Shown here in pieces: positions 50,157-59,911 of a DNA stretch of 64,000 bases. This DNA is from Streptomyces collinus Tu 365. GTDB taxonomy: Bacteria; Actinomycetota; Actinomycetes; Streptomycetales; Streptomycetaceae. The translations under genes were made by a program, and so were the position numbers. Every line of letters starts with the position of its first letter. Position 1 is the first letter of the stretch. The notes below the pieces were generated by a model. That model was not told the DNA's origin. It was given only the letters and a program-made list of their open reading frames with translations, and did not search any database. The stretch covers positions 5,724,170-5,788,169 of the forward strand of contig NC_021985.1 of assembly GCF_000444875.1 (NCBI RefSeq), read 5' to 3'.

Positions 50157-51656
50157 GTGACCCCCGTCGAGCTCTCCCGCACCGTGTTGTCCGCGGTGCG
50201 TCGTGCTGTGGAGGCCGGCGAGCTGGTCGTCCCGGTGCCCGAGCGCGTTGTCGTGGGGGAGCCGGGAGCCGGCGGGTGCGGGGACTTCGCCACCAACGTC
50301 GCTCTGCGGCTCGCTCGGCCGGCCGGGCTGCCGCCGCTCAAGGTCGCCGAGGTGCTGCGGGCCCATCTCCTTGGGTTCCCCGGGATACGGGACGTCGTCG
50401 TCACCGGGCCTGGCTTCCTCAACATCAGTCTGGGCGAGGAAGCCGACCCCGTCGTGGCGCTCGTGCGGGAGATCCGGGAGCGCGGTTCCGCCTACGGGCA
50501 CAGTGAGCTGCTCGCCGGGCAGGTCGTCGTCCTCCGCGTGCCTTACGAGGTGCGGGCCGAGGTCGTCGCCGACGCCGTCGTACGCATCGTCGCCAGCCAG
50601 GGAGGGCGCGCCGAGGTCGAGCACGGGGAGCCGGTCAATCTCCGGCCCGTGCCGGCGCCCGAGGACCCCGCGCCCCTCGGTGCCGACGCCGCCCAGTGGG
50701 CGCTGCTCCATCCCGCGCCGCACGACCGGCCCCGCATCACCGCCGACCATCTGGCGCAGCGGGAGAGCAATCCCTTGTTCCGGGTGCGGTACGCCCACGC
50801 CCGCGTCCGGTCCGTCATGCGCAACGCCGGCCGGCTGGGCTTCGACGCCGAGCCCGGCCCCCTCGAGGTTCGTGAGGTGGACTCCCCGGCGGTCCGTGGG
50901 CCGAAGCCACCCGCCCGGTCCGTCGTGGCTCACGCGTCCAGGCCCTCGGTGGTCCCTGAGCCAGGGGCCGCCCGGTCCGTCGTGGTTCACGAGTCCAAGC
51001 CCTCGGCGGTCCCTGAGCCGGGGCACGCCGGGGCCGTCGTCACTCATGAGCCCGGGCCCTCGGCGGTGCGTGAGCCAGGCTCCGTCGCGGTTCCTGAAGT
51101 TTCTGAGCCGGTGCCCGCCGACGTCGTTCCTGAGCCGGTGGCTGCCGTGCCTGCCGTGCCTGCCGGTCCTGCTTACGCTCCTGAGCCGGTGCCCGCCGAC
51201 GTTCCTCAGCCCGTGCCCGCCGACGTTCGTGAGTTCGGGTCCCTTCCGGCCCGTGAACCGGGCTCCCTTCCGGCCCGTGAGCCGGGCTCCGTGGCGGCCC
51301 CTGTACCGGCGGCCGCCGGAGCTGCCGGAGCGGCGTCCGCCGAGGTCCGCGAGTCCGCGTCCGCGCAGTTCCCCGGCTTCACCGCCGCCCACCAGCACGC
51401 CCCCCTCCTCACCGCCCTCTCCGCCCATCCCCGCATCCTCGCCGCGGCGGCGACACACCGTGCGCCCGACCGGCTCGCCCGGCATCTCGTCACGCTCGCT
51501 GATGCCGTGCTGCCGTTCCTGTACACCGTGCTGCCGTGCGGCGAGGAGAAACCCTCGGCCGCCCACCGTGCCCGGCTGGCCCTCGCCGAAGCCGCCGGGA
51601 CGGTGCTGGCCGGTGGCCTGTCCCTGCTCGGCATCGACGCACCCGAACACCTCTGA
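50157..51656 (+). CDS. nrtL: ArgS-related anticodon-binding protein NrtL
   Basis: A 499-residue protein built from the two ends of arginyl-tRNA synthetase without the catalytic middle. Residues 1-95 match the ArgS N-terminal domain (CGDFATNVALRLARPAG, VVTGPGFLNISL). About 405-499 match the DALR anticodon-binding domain (ARHLVTLADAVLPFLYTVLP, LGIDAPEHL). Between them lies a Pro/Glu/Val repeat stretch (about 250-400; PEPV, VREPGS, LPAREPGS). The HIGH and KMSKS motifs are absent, so it cannot charge tRNA. The same family lies upstream of lysA in other Streptomyces. Role unknown. Confidence 0.85.
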   Translation: MTPVELSRTVLSAVRRAVEAGELVVPVPERVVVGEPGAGGCGDFATNVALRLARPAGLPPLKVAEVLRAHLLGFPGIRDVVVTGPGFLNISLGEEADPVVALVREIRERGSAYGHSELLAGQVVVLRVPYEVRAEVVADAVVRIVASQGGRAEVEHGEPVNLRPVPAPEDPAPLGADAAQWALLHPAPHDRPRITADHLAQRESNPLFRVRYAHARVRSVMRNAGRLGFDAEPGPLEVREVDSPAVRGPKPPARSVVAHASRPSVVPEPGAARSVVVHESKPSAVPEPGHAGAVVTHEPGPSAVREPGSVAVPEVSEPVPADVVPEPVAAVPAVPAGPAYAPEPVPADVPQPVPADVREFGSLPAREPGSLPAREPGSVAAPVPAAAGAAGAASAEVRESASAQFPGFTAAHQHAPLLTALSAHPRILAAAATHRAPDRLARHLVTLADAVLPFLYTVLPCGEEKPSAAHRARLALAEAAGTVLAGGLSLLGIDAPEHL

Positions 51657-51711
51657 GGGCCCCTACGCCGATGAGCCCCCGGAGAGAGACAGAGAGTCTG
51701 AGAGTCACGTC

Positions 51712-53103
51712 ATGAGCCGTTCCGCCCACCCCGCCGGGCCCCGTTACGCCGACGTCCTGCCCGAGGGGCACTACTCGGCCCCGCCCGCCGACCTCAACGC
51801 CCTCGACCCCAAGGTGTGGGCCCAGACCGTCAGCCGGGACGACGACGGTGTGCTGACCGTCGGCGGGATTCCCGCGACCCGGCTCGCGGAGGAGTTCGGC
51901 ACCCCCGCCTACATCCTCGACGAGACCGACTTCCGGGCCCGGGCGCGGGCCTGGCGGACCGCGTTCGGGGCCGACGCCGACGTCTTCTACGCCGGCAAGG
52001 CGTTCCTGTCCCGGGCCGTCGTGCGCTGGCTGAAGGAGGAGGGGCTCAACCTGGACGTCTGTTCCGGCGGGGAACTGGCCACCGCGCTCTCCGCCGGCAT
52101 GCCCGCCGAGCGCATCGCCTTCCACGGCAACAACAAGTCGGTCGAGGAGATCACCCGGGCCGTCGAGGCGGGCGTCGGGCGGATCGTGCTCGACTCCTTC
52201 CAGGAGATCGTGCGGGTCGCGCACATCGCGCAGTCCCTCGGCAGGCGCCAGAAGGTGCAGATCCGCATCACCGTCGGGGTCGAGGCCCACACCCACGAGT
52301 TCATCGCCACCGCGCACGAGGACCAGAAGTTCGGCATCCCGCTCGCGGGCGGCCAGGCCGCCGAGGCCGTGCGGCGGGCGCTGCAGCTCGACGGGCTCGA
52401 GCTGATCGGGATCCACAGCCACATCGGGTCGCAGATCTTCGACATGTCCGGCTTCGAGGTCGCCGCCCACCGGGTCGTCGGACTGCTGCGCGACATCCGC
52501 GACGAGCACGGCGTCGAGCTGCCCGAGATCGACCTCGGCGGCGGCCTCGGCATCGCCTACACCAGCGACGACGACCCCCGCGAGCCGCACGAGATCGCCA
52601 AGGCGCTCTCCGAGATCGTCACGCGCGAGTGCGAGTCCGCCCGGCTGCGGACCCCGCGCATCTCCGTGGAGCCGGGGCGCGCCATCGTCGGGCCGACGGC
52701 GTTCACGCTGTACGAGGTCGGCACCGTCAAGCCGCTGGAGGGGCTGCGGACGTACGTCTCCGTCGACGGCGGGATGTCCGACAACATCCGCACGGCGCTG
52801 TACGACGCCGAGTACAGCGTCTCCCTCGTCTCGCGCTCCAGTGACGCCGAGCCGATGCGGGCCCGGGTGGTCGGCAAGCACTGCGAGAGCGGGGACATCG
52901 TGGTCAAGGACGCGTTCCTGCCCGCCGACCTGGCACCGGGTGACCTCATCGCCGTACCGGCCACCGGCGCCTACTGCCGCTCCATGGCCAGCAACTACAA
53001 CCACGTGCTGCGGCCGCCGGTGGTCGCCGTCAAGGACGGCGAGGCGCGGGTCGTCGTCCGGCGCGAGACCGAGGACGACCTGCTGCGTCTCGACGTCGGA
53101 TGA
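51712..53103 (+). CDS. lysA: Diaminopimelate decarboxylase
   Basis: A 463-residue PLP enzyme that converts meso-diaminopimelate to L-lysine, the last step of the pathway. The PLP lysine is in VFYAGKAFLS (near residue 95), the glycine-rich phosphate loop is DLGGGLGIAY, and the C-terminal active-site cysteine is in GKHCESGDIV. IGIHSHIGSQIF is the other conserved core segment. The length is normal for the family. It follows nrtL after 55 bases and leads into the threonine genes, giving an aspartate-family block. Confidence 0.97.
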   Translation: MSRSAHPAGPRYADVLPEGHYSAPPADLNALDPKVWAQTVSRDDDGVLTVGGIPATRLAEEFGTPAYILDETDFRARARAWRTAFGADADVFYAGKAFLSRAVVRWLKEEGLNLDVCSGGELATALSAGMPAERIAFHGNNKSVEEITRAVEAGVGRIVLDSFQEIVRVAHIAQSLGRRQKVQIRITVGVEAHTHEFIATAHEDQKFGIPLAGGQAAEAVRRALQLDGLELIGIHSHIGSQIFDMSGFEVAAHRVVGLLRDIRDEHGVELPEIDLGGGLGIAYTSDDDPREPHEIAKALSEIVTRECESARLRTPRISVEPGRAIVGPTAFTLYEVGTVKPLEGLRTYVSVDGGMSDNIRTALYDAEYSVSLVSRSSDAEPMRARVVGKHCESGDIVVKDAFLPADLAPGDLIAVPATGAYCRSMASNYNHVLRPPVVAVKDGEARVVVRRETEDDLLRLDVG

Positions 53104-53270
53104 GGCGCCGCCGGGCACCCGCGAAGCCCCGGGAACGCCGGCCGGAAGATCTCCGGTTCGGCAGGTCCGGAAAAATGAAATAGATGTCTCACGATCCGGA
53201 CGAAGGGTAGAAACTCCCGTCCGGTGAGTGAGACTGGGTCAACCTAGACGGTAAGAGGAAACGAGGTCGG

Positions 53271-54563
53271 ATGATGCGTACGCGTCCGCTGAAGGTGGCG
53301 CTGCTGGGCTGTGGAGTGGTCGGCTCAGAGGTGGCGCGCATCATGACGACGCACGCCGACGACCTCGCCGCCAGGATCGGCGCCCCGGTCGAGCTCGCCG
53401 GGGTCGCCGTGCGGCGCCCGAGCAAGGTGCGCGAGGGCATCGACCCGGCCCTCGTCACCACCGACGCCACCGCCCTCGTCAAACGCGGCGACATCGACGT
53501 CGTGGTCGAGGTCATCGGGGGGATCGAGCCCGCCCGCGGCCTCATCACCACGGCCTTCCAGCACGGCGCCTCCGTGGTCTCCGCGAACAAGGCCCTGCTC
53601 GCCCAGGACGGGGCCGCGCTGCACGCCGTCGCCGAGGAGCACGGCAGGGACCTCTACTACGAGGCCGCCGTCGCCGGCGCCATCCCGCTGATCCGGCCGC
53701 TGCGCGAGTCCCTGGCCGGCGACAAGGTCAACCGCGTGCTGGGCATCGTCAACGGCACGACCAACTTCATCCTCGACAAAATGGACTCCACGGGCGCCGG
53801 CTACCAGGAGGCCCTGGACGAGGCCACCGCGCTCGGCTACGCGGAGGCCGACCCGACCGCCGACGTCGAGGGCTTCGACGCGGCCGCGAAGGCCGCCATC
53901 CTGGCCGGCATCGCCTTCCACACCCGGGTGCGCTTCGACGACGTCTACCGTGAGGGCATGGCCGAGGTGACCGCCGCCGACTTCCGCTCGGCGAAGGAGA
54001 TGGGCTGCACGATCAAGCTGCTCGCCATCTGCGAGCGGGCCGCGGACGGCGGTTCGGTGACCGCCCGCGTGCATCCCGCGATGATTCCGCTGAGCCACCC
54101 GCTGGCCTCCGTGCGCGGCGCGTACAACGCCGTCTTCGTGGAGTCCGACGCGGCCGGGCAGCTCATGTTCTACGGCCCCGGCGCCGGCGGTTCGCCGACC
54201 GCCTCGGCCGTGCTCGGCGACCTGGTCGCCGTCTGCCGCAACCGACTCAACGGCGCAACGGGGCCCGGTGAGTCGGCGTACGCCGCCCTGACCGTCTCGT
54301 CCATGGGCGAGGTCGTCACCCGCTACCACATCAGCCTCGACGTCGCCGACAAGCCCGGCGTCCTGGCGCAGGTGGCTACCGTGTTCGCGGAGCACGGGGT
54401 GTCGATCGACACGGTCCGGCAGCAGGGCAAGGACGGCGAGGCCTCCCTCGTCGTCGTCACCCACCGCGCGTCCGACGCCTCCCTGAGCGGGACCGTCGAG
54501 GCGCTGCGCAAGCTCGACACCGTGCGGGGTGTCGCCAGCATCATGCGGGTTGAAGGAGAGTAA
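53271..54563 (+). CDS. hom: Homoserine dehydrogenase
   Basis: A 430-residue enzyme that reduces aspartate semialdehyde to homoserine with NAD(P)H. The N-terminal Rossmann motif is VALLGCGVVGSEV. The catalytic region shows VSANKALLAQDG, YYEAAVAGAIPLIRPLRES, GIVNGTTNFILDKM and AEADPTADVEGFDAA. A C-terminal ACT domain (about 355-430; DKPGVLAQVATVFAEHGVSI) allows feedback by threonine. The next gene, thrC, begins 7 bases after its stop. Two ATGs are adjacent at the start. Confidence 0.97.
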   Translation: MMRTRPLKVALLGCGVVGSEVARIMTTHADDLAARIGAPVELAGVAVRRPSKVREGIDPALVTTDATALVKRGDIDVVVEVIGGIEPARGLITTAFQHGASVVSANKALLAQDGAALHAVAEEHGRDLYYEAAVAGAIPLIRPLRESLAGDKVNRVLGIVNGTTNFILDKMDSTGAGYQEALDEATALGYAEADPTADVEGFDAAAKAAILAGIAFHTRVRFDDVYREGMAEVTAADFRSAKEMGCTIKLLAICERAADGGSVTARVHPAMIPLSHPLASVRGAYNAVFVESDAAGQLMFYGPGAGGSPTASAVLGDLVAVCRNRLNGATGPGESAYAALTVSSMGEVVTRYHISLDVADKPGVLAQVATVFAEHGVSIDTVRQQGKDGEASLVVVTHRASDASLSGTVEALRKLDTVRGVASIMRVEGE

Positions 54564-54569
54564 CCAGCA

Positions 54570-55628
54570 ATGACCCACCAGTGGCGCGGAATCATCGAGG
54601 AGTACCGGGACAGGCTGCCGGTATCCGACACCACGCCGGTCGTGACGCTCCGCGAGGGCGGCACGCCCCTCGTGCCCGCGCAGGTGCTCTCCGAGCGCAC
54701 GGGCTGTGAGGTCCACCTCAAGGTGGAAGGGGCCAACCCCACGGGCTCCTTCAAGGACCGCGGCATGACCATGGCGATCTCCAAGGCCAAGGAGGAGGGG
54801 GCGAAGGCGGTCATCTGCGCCTCCACCGGCAACACGTCCGCCTCCGCCGCCGCCTACGCCGTCCGCGCGGGCATGGTCTCGGCCGTGCTCGTGCCGCAGG
54901 GCAAGATCGCGCTCGGCAAGATGGGCCAGGCCCTGGTGCACGGCGCGAAGATCCTCCAGGTCGACGGCAACTTCGACGACTGCCTCACGCTCGCCCGCTC
55001 GCTCAGCGAGAACTACCCGGTGGCGCTGGTGAATTCGGTGAACCCGGTGCGCATCGAGGGTCAGAAGACGGCCGCCTTCGAGATCGTGGACATGCTCGGG
55101 GACGCCCCCGACATCCACGTCCTGCCGGTCGGCAACGCGGGCAACATCACGGCCTACTGGAAGGGTTACAAGGAGTACGCCGCCGACGGCAACTCCACCC
55201 GGACACCGCGCATGTGGGGCTTCCAGGCCTCCGGCAGCGCCCCGATCGTGCGCGGCGAGGTCGTCAAGGACCCCTCGACGATCGCCACCGCGATCCGCAT
55301 CGGCAACCCGGCGTCCTGGCAGTACGCGCTGGCCGCGCGGGACGAGTCCGGCGGCGCCATCGACGAGGTGACGGACCGTGAGATCCTGCGCGCCTACCGG
55401 CTGTTGGCCGCGCAGGAGGGCGTCTTCGTGGAGCCCGCCTCCGCCGCCTCGGTCGCCGGTCTGCTGAAGGCCGCCGAGGAGGGCAAGGTCGACCCGGGCC
55501 AGCGCATCGTGTGCACCGTCACGGGCAATGGTCTGAAGGACCCCGACTGGGCCGTCGCCGGCGCTCCGCAGCCGGTCACCGTCCCGGTCGACGCGGCCAC
55601 CGCGGCCGAACGCCTCGGCCTGGCCTGA
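54570..55628 (+). CDS. thrC: Threonine synthase
   Basis: A 352-residue PLP enzyme that converts O-phosphohomoserine to threonine. The PLP lysine lies in NPTGSFKDRGMTMAI (near residue 60), followed by CASTGNTSASAAAYA and the phosphate-binding segment LPVGNAGNITAYWKGYKEY. The length fits the short class of the enzyme. It follows hom after only 7 bases with a GAAGGAGAG ribosome site, so the two form an operon. thrB lies about 590 bases further on and may have its own promoter. Confidence 0.97.
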   Translation: MTHQWRGIIEEYRDRLPVSDTTPVVTLREGGTPLVPAQVLSERTGCEVHLKVEGANPTGSFKDRGMTMAISKAKEEGAKAVICASTGNTSASAAAYAVRAGMVSAVLVPQGKIALGKMGQALVHGAKILQVDGNFDDCLTLARSLSENYPVALVNSVNPVRIEGQKTAAFEIVDMLGDAPDIHVLPVGNAGNITAYWKGYKEYAADGNSTRTPRMWGFQASGSAPIVRGEVVKDPSTIATAIRIGNPASWQYALAARDESGGAIDEVTDREILRAYRLLAAQEGVFVEPASAASVAGLLKAAEEGKVDPGQRIVCTVTGNGLKDPDWAVAGAPQPVTVPVDAATAAERLGLA

Positions 55629-56216
55629 CGGCCTGCCCTACGGCCGGGTTGGGCTGTCGGATTCGGCTCTCGGGGTCGGAGGGCGGGTTCGACGGCCGGG
55701 TTCGACTGTCGGGTCGGACGGTCGGACCGAGGGCCTGGCCCGGCAGGTGCCGTACGGCCCGGCCGGCCTGACGGCCCGGGCTGTCGGGCGGCCCGCCGGC
55801 CCGGTCTGCGGTCGCCCTGACGGCCCGGCCTGACGGCCCGCCCTGCGGTCGCCCCGACGGCCCGGTCCGACAACCAGGTCCGACGGCCCGGTCCGACAAC
55901 CAGGTCCGACACCCCGCCCTGCGGTCGGCCGCCCAGGTCGGAACGGCTTCGGGGCAGGGTGCACGGGGGGCTTGCGACACGCATCGTGCGCCTCCCGTGC
56001 GCCCTGTGTCGCCACGGAACCTTCCTTCGATAGGCTGTACTGAACCCGCCTACCGCATATGCCCCCGCGTGTGCGCACGGGCCGCGCCGTCTCCGCGGCC
56101 CGACGGGTCCTCGTACGCCTCGTACGCCATCGAATGTCCATCGAAATCGGTCGAGCGGCATGCGAGTCCCTCGGATGTCCTCGACAGTCACGCAGCTCAA
56201 GGAGAGTCTTCGAGCG
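55629..56216. repeat. Repeat-rich intergenic region between thrC and thrB
   Basis: About 590 bases without a supported gene. The left 330 bases are built from short CGG-CCGG words such as GACGGCCCG, CTGCGGTCG and GGTCCGAC. They include a clean 26-bp tandem copy at 55861 and 55887 (CCCGGTCCGACAACCAGGTC). The right part, from about 56000, has ordinary composition and probably carries the thrB promoter and leader. Confidence 0.6.
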
Positions 56217-57134
56217 ATGGCCGGTCCCGCCTTCCGCGCCGCCGCCGTCCGGGTGCGCGTCCCCGCCACCAGCGCCAACATCGGTCCGGGCTTCGACGCC
56301 CTGGGCCTCGCGCTGGGGCTCTACGACGACGTCGTCGTCCGGGTGGCCGACTCCGGGCTGCACATCGACATCGCGGGCGAGGGCAGCGAGACCCTCCCGC
56401 GCGACGAGAGCCACCTCCTCGTGCGTTCCCTGCGCACCGCCTTCGACCTGCTGGGCGGGCAGCCCCGCGGCCTGGAGATCGTCTGCGCCAACCGCATCCC
56501 GCACGGCCGCGGCCTCGGCTCCTCCTCCGCCGCCATCTGCGCCGGCATCGTCGCCGCCCGCGCCGTGACGATAGGCGGCGAGGCCCGGCTCGACGACGCC
56601 GCGCTGCTGGAACTGGCCACGGAGATCGAGGGCCACCCGGACAACGTGGCGGCCTGTCTGCTCGGCGGGTTCACGCTGTCCTGGATGGAGGCCGGCGCCG
56701 CGCGTGCGATCAGGATGGAGCCCAACGATTCCATCGTTCCGGTGGTTTTCGTGCCCGGGAAGCCGGTCCTGACCGAGACCGCCCGCGGCCTGCTGCCGCG
56801 CACCGTGCCGCACGTCGACGCCGCCACCAACGCCGGCCGTGCCGCCCTGCTCGTCGAGGCCCTCACCCGGCGCCCCGAGCTGCTGCTGCCCGCCACCGAG
56901 GACCGTCTGCACCAGGAGTACCGCGCCCCGGCCATGCCGGAGAGCGCCGCGCTGGTGGAGCGGCTGCGGGCCGACGGGATCCCGGCCGTCATCTCCGGCG
57001 CCGGACCCACCGTCATGGCCCTCGCCGACGTGGGCACCGCCGACAAGGTGGAGGCCCTGGCCGGCACCGACTGGGCCGCCAACCGGCTGAGCCTGGACGC
57101 TCAGGGAGCGAGCGTGCTGCCGCTTGCGCCCTGA
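56217..57134 (+). CDS. thrB: Homoserine kinase
   Basis: A 305-residue GHMP-family kinase that phosphorylates homoserine for threonine synthase. It shows VPATSANIGPGFDALGLAL, the ATP loop PHGRGLGSSSAAICAGI, ATEIEGHPDNVAACLLGG and the late SGAGPTVMAL. ATG 56217 matches the family N-terminus (AFRAAAVRVRVPATSAN); ATGs at 56160 and 56175 are in frame and less likely. The GGAG upstream is 12 bases away. The long repeat-rich gap before it suggests separate transcription from hom-thrC. Confidence 0.96.
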   Translation: MAGPAFRAAAVRVRVPATSANIGPGFDALGLALGLYDDVVVRVADSGLHIDIAGEGSETLPRDESHLLVRSLRTAFDLLGGQPRGLEIVCANRIPHGRGLGSSSAAICAGIVAARAVTIGGEARLDDAALLELATEIEGHPDNVAACLLGGFTLSWMEAGAARAIRMEPNDSIVPVVFVPGKPVLTETARGLLPRTVPHVDAATNAGRAALLVEALTRRPELLLPATEDRLHQEYRAPAMPESAALVERLRADGIPAVISGAGPTVMALADVGTADKVEALAGTDWAANRLSLDAQGASVLPLAP

Positions 57135-57535
57135 CACGCGGTTGCCGGATTTGGAGAGGGGGAATGTTTGTTGGATCCGGTAGTGTTAATCTCAAGTCTG
57201 CACCCGACCCCACCATGGCGAGGTGCTTCGTGTCCCCGTCCGGGACAGACATTCTTCCGGGAGCCTCCCACACCACTCCGTGTTCCGTGCGCCGTACCTG
57301 GGCAGTACGTCGCACGCGGGCACTGAGCCCCCTGGGGGAGCTCCGGAATCGGTGCTACCACGCCACGTGACACTGCGTGCCACTGTTCGCGGCAGCGCCA
57401 TCACCAGCAAATTCTCTTCCGCCGCTGTGGCGGACCACCGCCCCGGCACGGTTCACAGAGACAGGACCGTAGCCGGACAGCACAACCGGTCGCCGAGCCA
57501 GACAGGCCGACGTCCGCTCCAGGGAAGGACCCTTC
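57135..57535. promoter_or_regulatory. Long leader/promoter region of rho
   Basis: About 400 bases without a gene. An AT-richer patch at about 57165-57195 (GTTTGTTGGATCCGGTAGTG) may hold a promoter with -10 TAGTGT. The rest would form a leader of over 300 nt. A long leader is consistent with rho autoregulation, but no mechanism can be read here. Confidence 0.4.
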
Positions 57536-59548
57536 GTGAGCGACACCACCGATCTGATGGGCGCACGTGTCGAGGAGACCGCTGCCGCGCCCGCCACGGA
57601 CGCCTCCGCGCCTGCCACCGGTGCCGGCTCCCGGCGGCGCCGTGGTACCGGCCTCGAGGGCATGGTGCTGGCCGAGCTGCAGCAGGTCGCCTCGGGCCTC
57701 GGTATCAGGGGCACCGCGCGGATGCGCAAGAGCCAGCTGATCGAGGTCATCAAGGAGGCTCAGGCCGCGGGCGGAGGTGCCCCCGCCGGGGGAGCCGCTC
57801 CCAAGGCCGAGGCCGCCGCCGAGACCAAGCCCAAGCGGCGGGCCACCTCGAAGGCCCGCACGGGCGAGGACGCCGCCGAGAAGAAGGCCGACAAGGCCGC
57901 CGAGGCTCCCGCCGAGAAGGCCGTGGCCCAGCAGCAGATCGAGATCCCCGGCCAGCCGGCCTCGGACGACGCGCCGACCGAGCGCCGTCGCCGCCGTGCC
58001 ACCGCCGAGGCGGGCAGCCCGGCCGCGGGCAGCGCCGAGACCGTCGCCGCCGAGGCCCGGGGCGAGACCAAGGCCGAGACGCCCGCGCAGCAGCAGGGTG
58101 ACGCCGGTGACGGCGAGGGCCGTGGCCGCCGCGACCGCCGTGAGCGCGGCCGCGACCGTGACCGCGGTGACCGTGAGCGTGGCGACCGCGGCGAGCGTGG
58201 CGACCGTGACCGCCGCGGCAAGGGCGACGACCAGCAGGGCGGCCAGCGTCAGCAGGGCCAGCAGCAGGGCGGCGGCCGGCAGGACCGCCAGCAGCAGCAG
58301 GACGACGACGACTTCGAGGGCGGCCGCCGTGGCCGTCGCGGCCGCTACCGCGACCGCCGTGGCCGCCGTGGCCGTGACGACGTCGCCGAGCCGCAGGTGG
58401 CCGAGGACGACGTCCTGATCCCCGTCGCGGGCATCCTGGACATCCTCGACAACTACGCCTTCATCCGGACCTCCGGCTACCTGCCGGGCCCGAACGACGT
58501 GTACGTCTCCCTCGCCCAGGTCCGCAAGAACGGCCTGCGCAAGGGCGACCACATCACCGGTGCGGTGCGTCAGCCGAAGGAGGGCGAGCGCCGCGAGAAG
58601 TTCAACGCGCTGGTCCGCCTCGACTCCGTCAACGGCATGGCGCCCGAACACGGCCGTGGGCGACCGGAGTTCAACAAGCTGACCCCGCTCTACCCGCAGG
58701 ACCGCCTCCGCCTGGAGACGGACCCGGGCGTGCTCACCACCCGCATCATCGACCTGGTGTCGCCGATCGGTAAGGGTCAGCGCGGTCTGATCGTGGCCCC
58801 GCCGAAGACCGGCAAGACCATGATCATGCAGGCGATCGCCAACGCGATCACGCACAACAACCCCGAGTGCCACCTGATGGTCGTCCTCGTCGACGAGCGT
58901 CCGGAAGAGGTCACCGACATGCAGCGGTCGGTCAAGGGCGAGGTCATCTCCTCGACCTTCGACCGTCCGGCCGAGGACCACACCACGGTCGCCGAGCTCG
59001 CCATCGAGCGCGCCAAGCGCCTGGTGGAGCTGGGTCACGACGTCGTCGTGCTGCTCGACTCGATCACCCGTCTGGGCCGTGCGTACAACCTCGCCGCCCC
59101 CGCCTCCGGCCGCATCCTGTCCGGTGGTGTCGACTCGACCGCGCTCTACCCGCCGAAGCGGTTCTTCGGTGCGGCGCGCAACATCGAGGACGGCGGTTCG
59201 CTGACCATCCTGGCCACGGCTCTCGTCGACACCGGCTCCCGCATGGACGAGGTGATCTTCGAGGAGTTCAAGGGCACCGGCAACATGGAGCTCAAGCTCG
59301 ACCGGAAGCTCGCCGACAAGCGCATCTTCCCGGCGGTGGACGTCGACGCGTCCGGCACCCGCAAGGAAGAGATCCTGCTCGGCAACGAGGAGCTGGCCGT
59401 CGTCTGGAAGCTGCGCCGTGTGCTGCACGCGCTCGACCAGCAGCAGGCCATCGAGCTGCTCCTCGACAAGATGAAGCAGACCAAGTCGAACGGCGAGTTC
59501 CTGATGCAGATCCAGAAGACGACGCCGACGCCGGGCAACGGCGACTAG
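57536..59548 (+). CDS. rho: Transcription termination factor Rho with large disordered insert
   Basis: A 670-residue Rho hexameric RNA helicase. After an N-terminal SAP-like helical part (LAELQQVASGLGIRGTARMR) comes a disordered, charged segment of about 200 residues (Ala/Lys, then Arg/Asp/Gly and Gln repeats such as RGDRERGDRGERGDR). The RNA-binding domain follows (ILDILDNYAFIRTSGYLPGP), then the ATPase with Walker A PPKTGKTM, Walker B VVVLLDSITRLGRAYN and the secondary channel SGGVDSTALYPPKR. Such inserts are typical of actinobacterial Rho and bind RNA. AAGGA precedes the GTG start. A strong terminator follows. Confidence 0.97.
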   Translation: MSDTTDLMGARVEETAAAPATDASAPATGAGSRRRRGTGLEGMVLAELQQVASGLGIRGTARMRKSQLIEVIKEAQAAGGGAPAGGAAPKAEAAAETKPKRRATSKARTGEDAAEKKADKAAEAPAEKAVAQQQIEIPGQPASDDAPTERRRRRATAEAGSPAAGSAETVAAEARGETKAETPAQQQGDAGDGEGRGRRDRRERGRDRDRGDRERGDRGERGDRDRRGKGDDQQGGQRQQGQQQGGGRQDRQQQQDDDDFEGGRRGRRGRYRDRRGRRGRDDVAEPQVAEDDVLIPVAGILDILDNYAFIRTSGYLPGPNDVYVSLAQVRKNGLRKGDHITGAVRQPKEGERREKFNALVRLDSVNGMAPEHGRGRPEFNKLTPLYPQDRLRLETDPGVLTTRIIDLVSPIGKGQRGLIVAPPKTGKTMIMQAIANAITHNNPECHLMVVLVDERPEEVTDMQRSVKGEVISSTFDRPAEDHTTVAELAIERAKRLVELGHDVVVLLDSITRLGRAYNLAAPASGRILSGGVDSTALYPPKRFFGAARNIEDGGSLTILATALVDTGSRMDEVIFEEFKGTGNMELKLDRKLADKRIFPAVDVDASGTRKEEILLGNEELAVVWKLRRVLHALDQQQAIELLLDKMKQTKSNGEFLMQIQKTTPTPGNGD

Positions 59549-59591
59549 TCGCCGCGCGTCCGGGGTCCGCGAGGACCCGGTGAGCATCCAG

Positions 59592-59630
59592 GGCCGCCCC
59601 CCGTCACCCAGTGACGGGGGGCGGCCTTTT
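59592..59630 (+). terminator. Strong intrinsic terminator after rho
   Basis: Perfect 16-base arms (GGCCGCCCCCCGTCAC and complement) with a CCA loop are followed by TTTT. It lies 44 bases after the rho stop. The remaining 280 bases to the LCP gene show no supported gene. Confidence 0.9.
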
Positions 59631-59911
59631 CGGCGGGACCGCGTTCGTGGGCGAGACCTTTGCCACAGGGGTGCCGATCCGCACCGGATTCCGGGTGTAC
59701 GGCGCCCGGCGGCGAATCCCCAGGTGAGCACGGTTCGCGCGATGCGCGACGGTCACCCAGCGTGCCCGGAGCGAGACGCGGTCGGCACTCTGTGTCATGC
59801 AACGCTGTCCCGAGTTTCTCCGTCCTGCCGGACGGGGCGACGATGGAGCGGTGACGACCGCGCCTGACCCTGAAAGCAGGGGGTATCCGACCGACGAGAC
59901 CTAGGAGCGAT

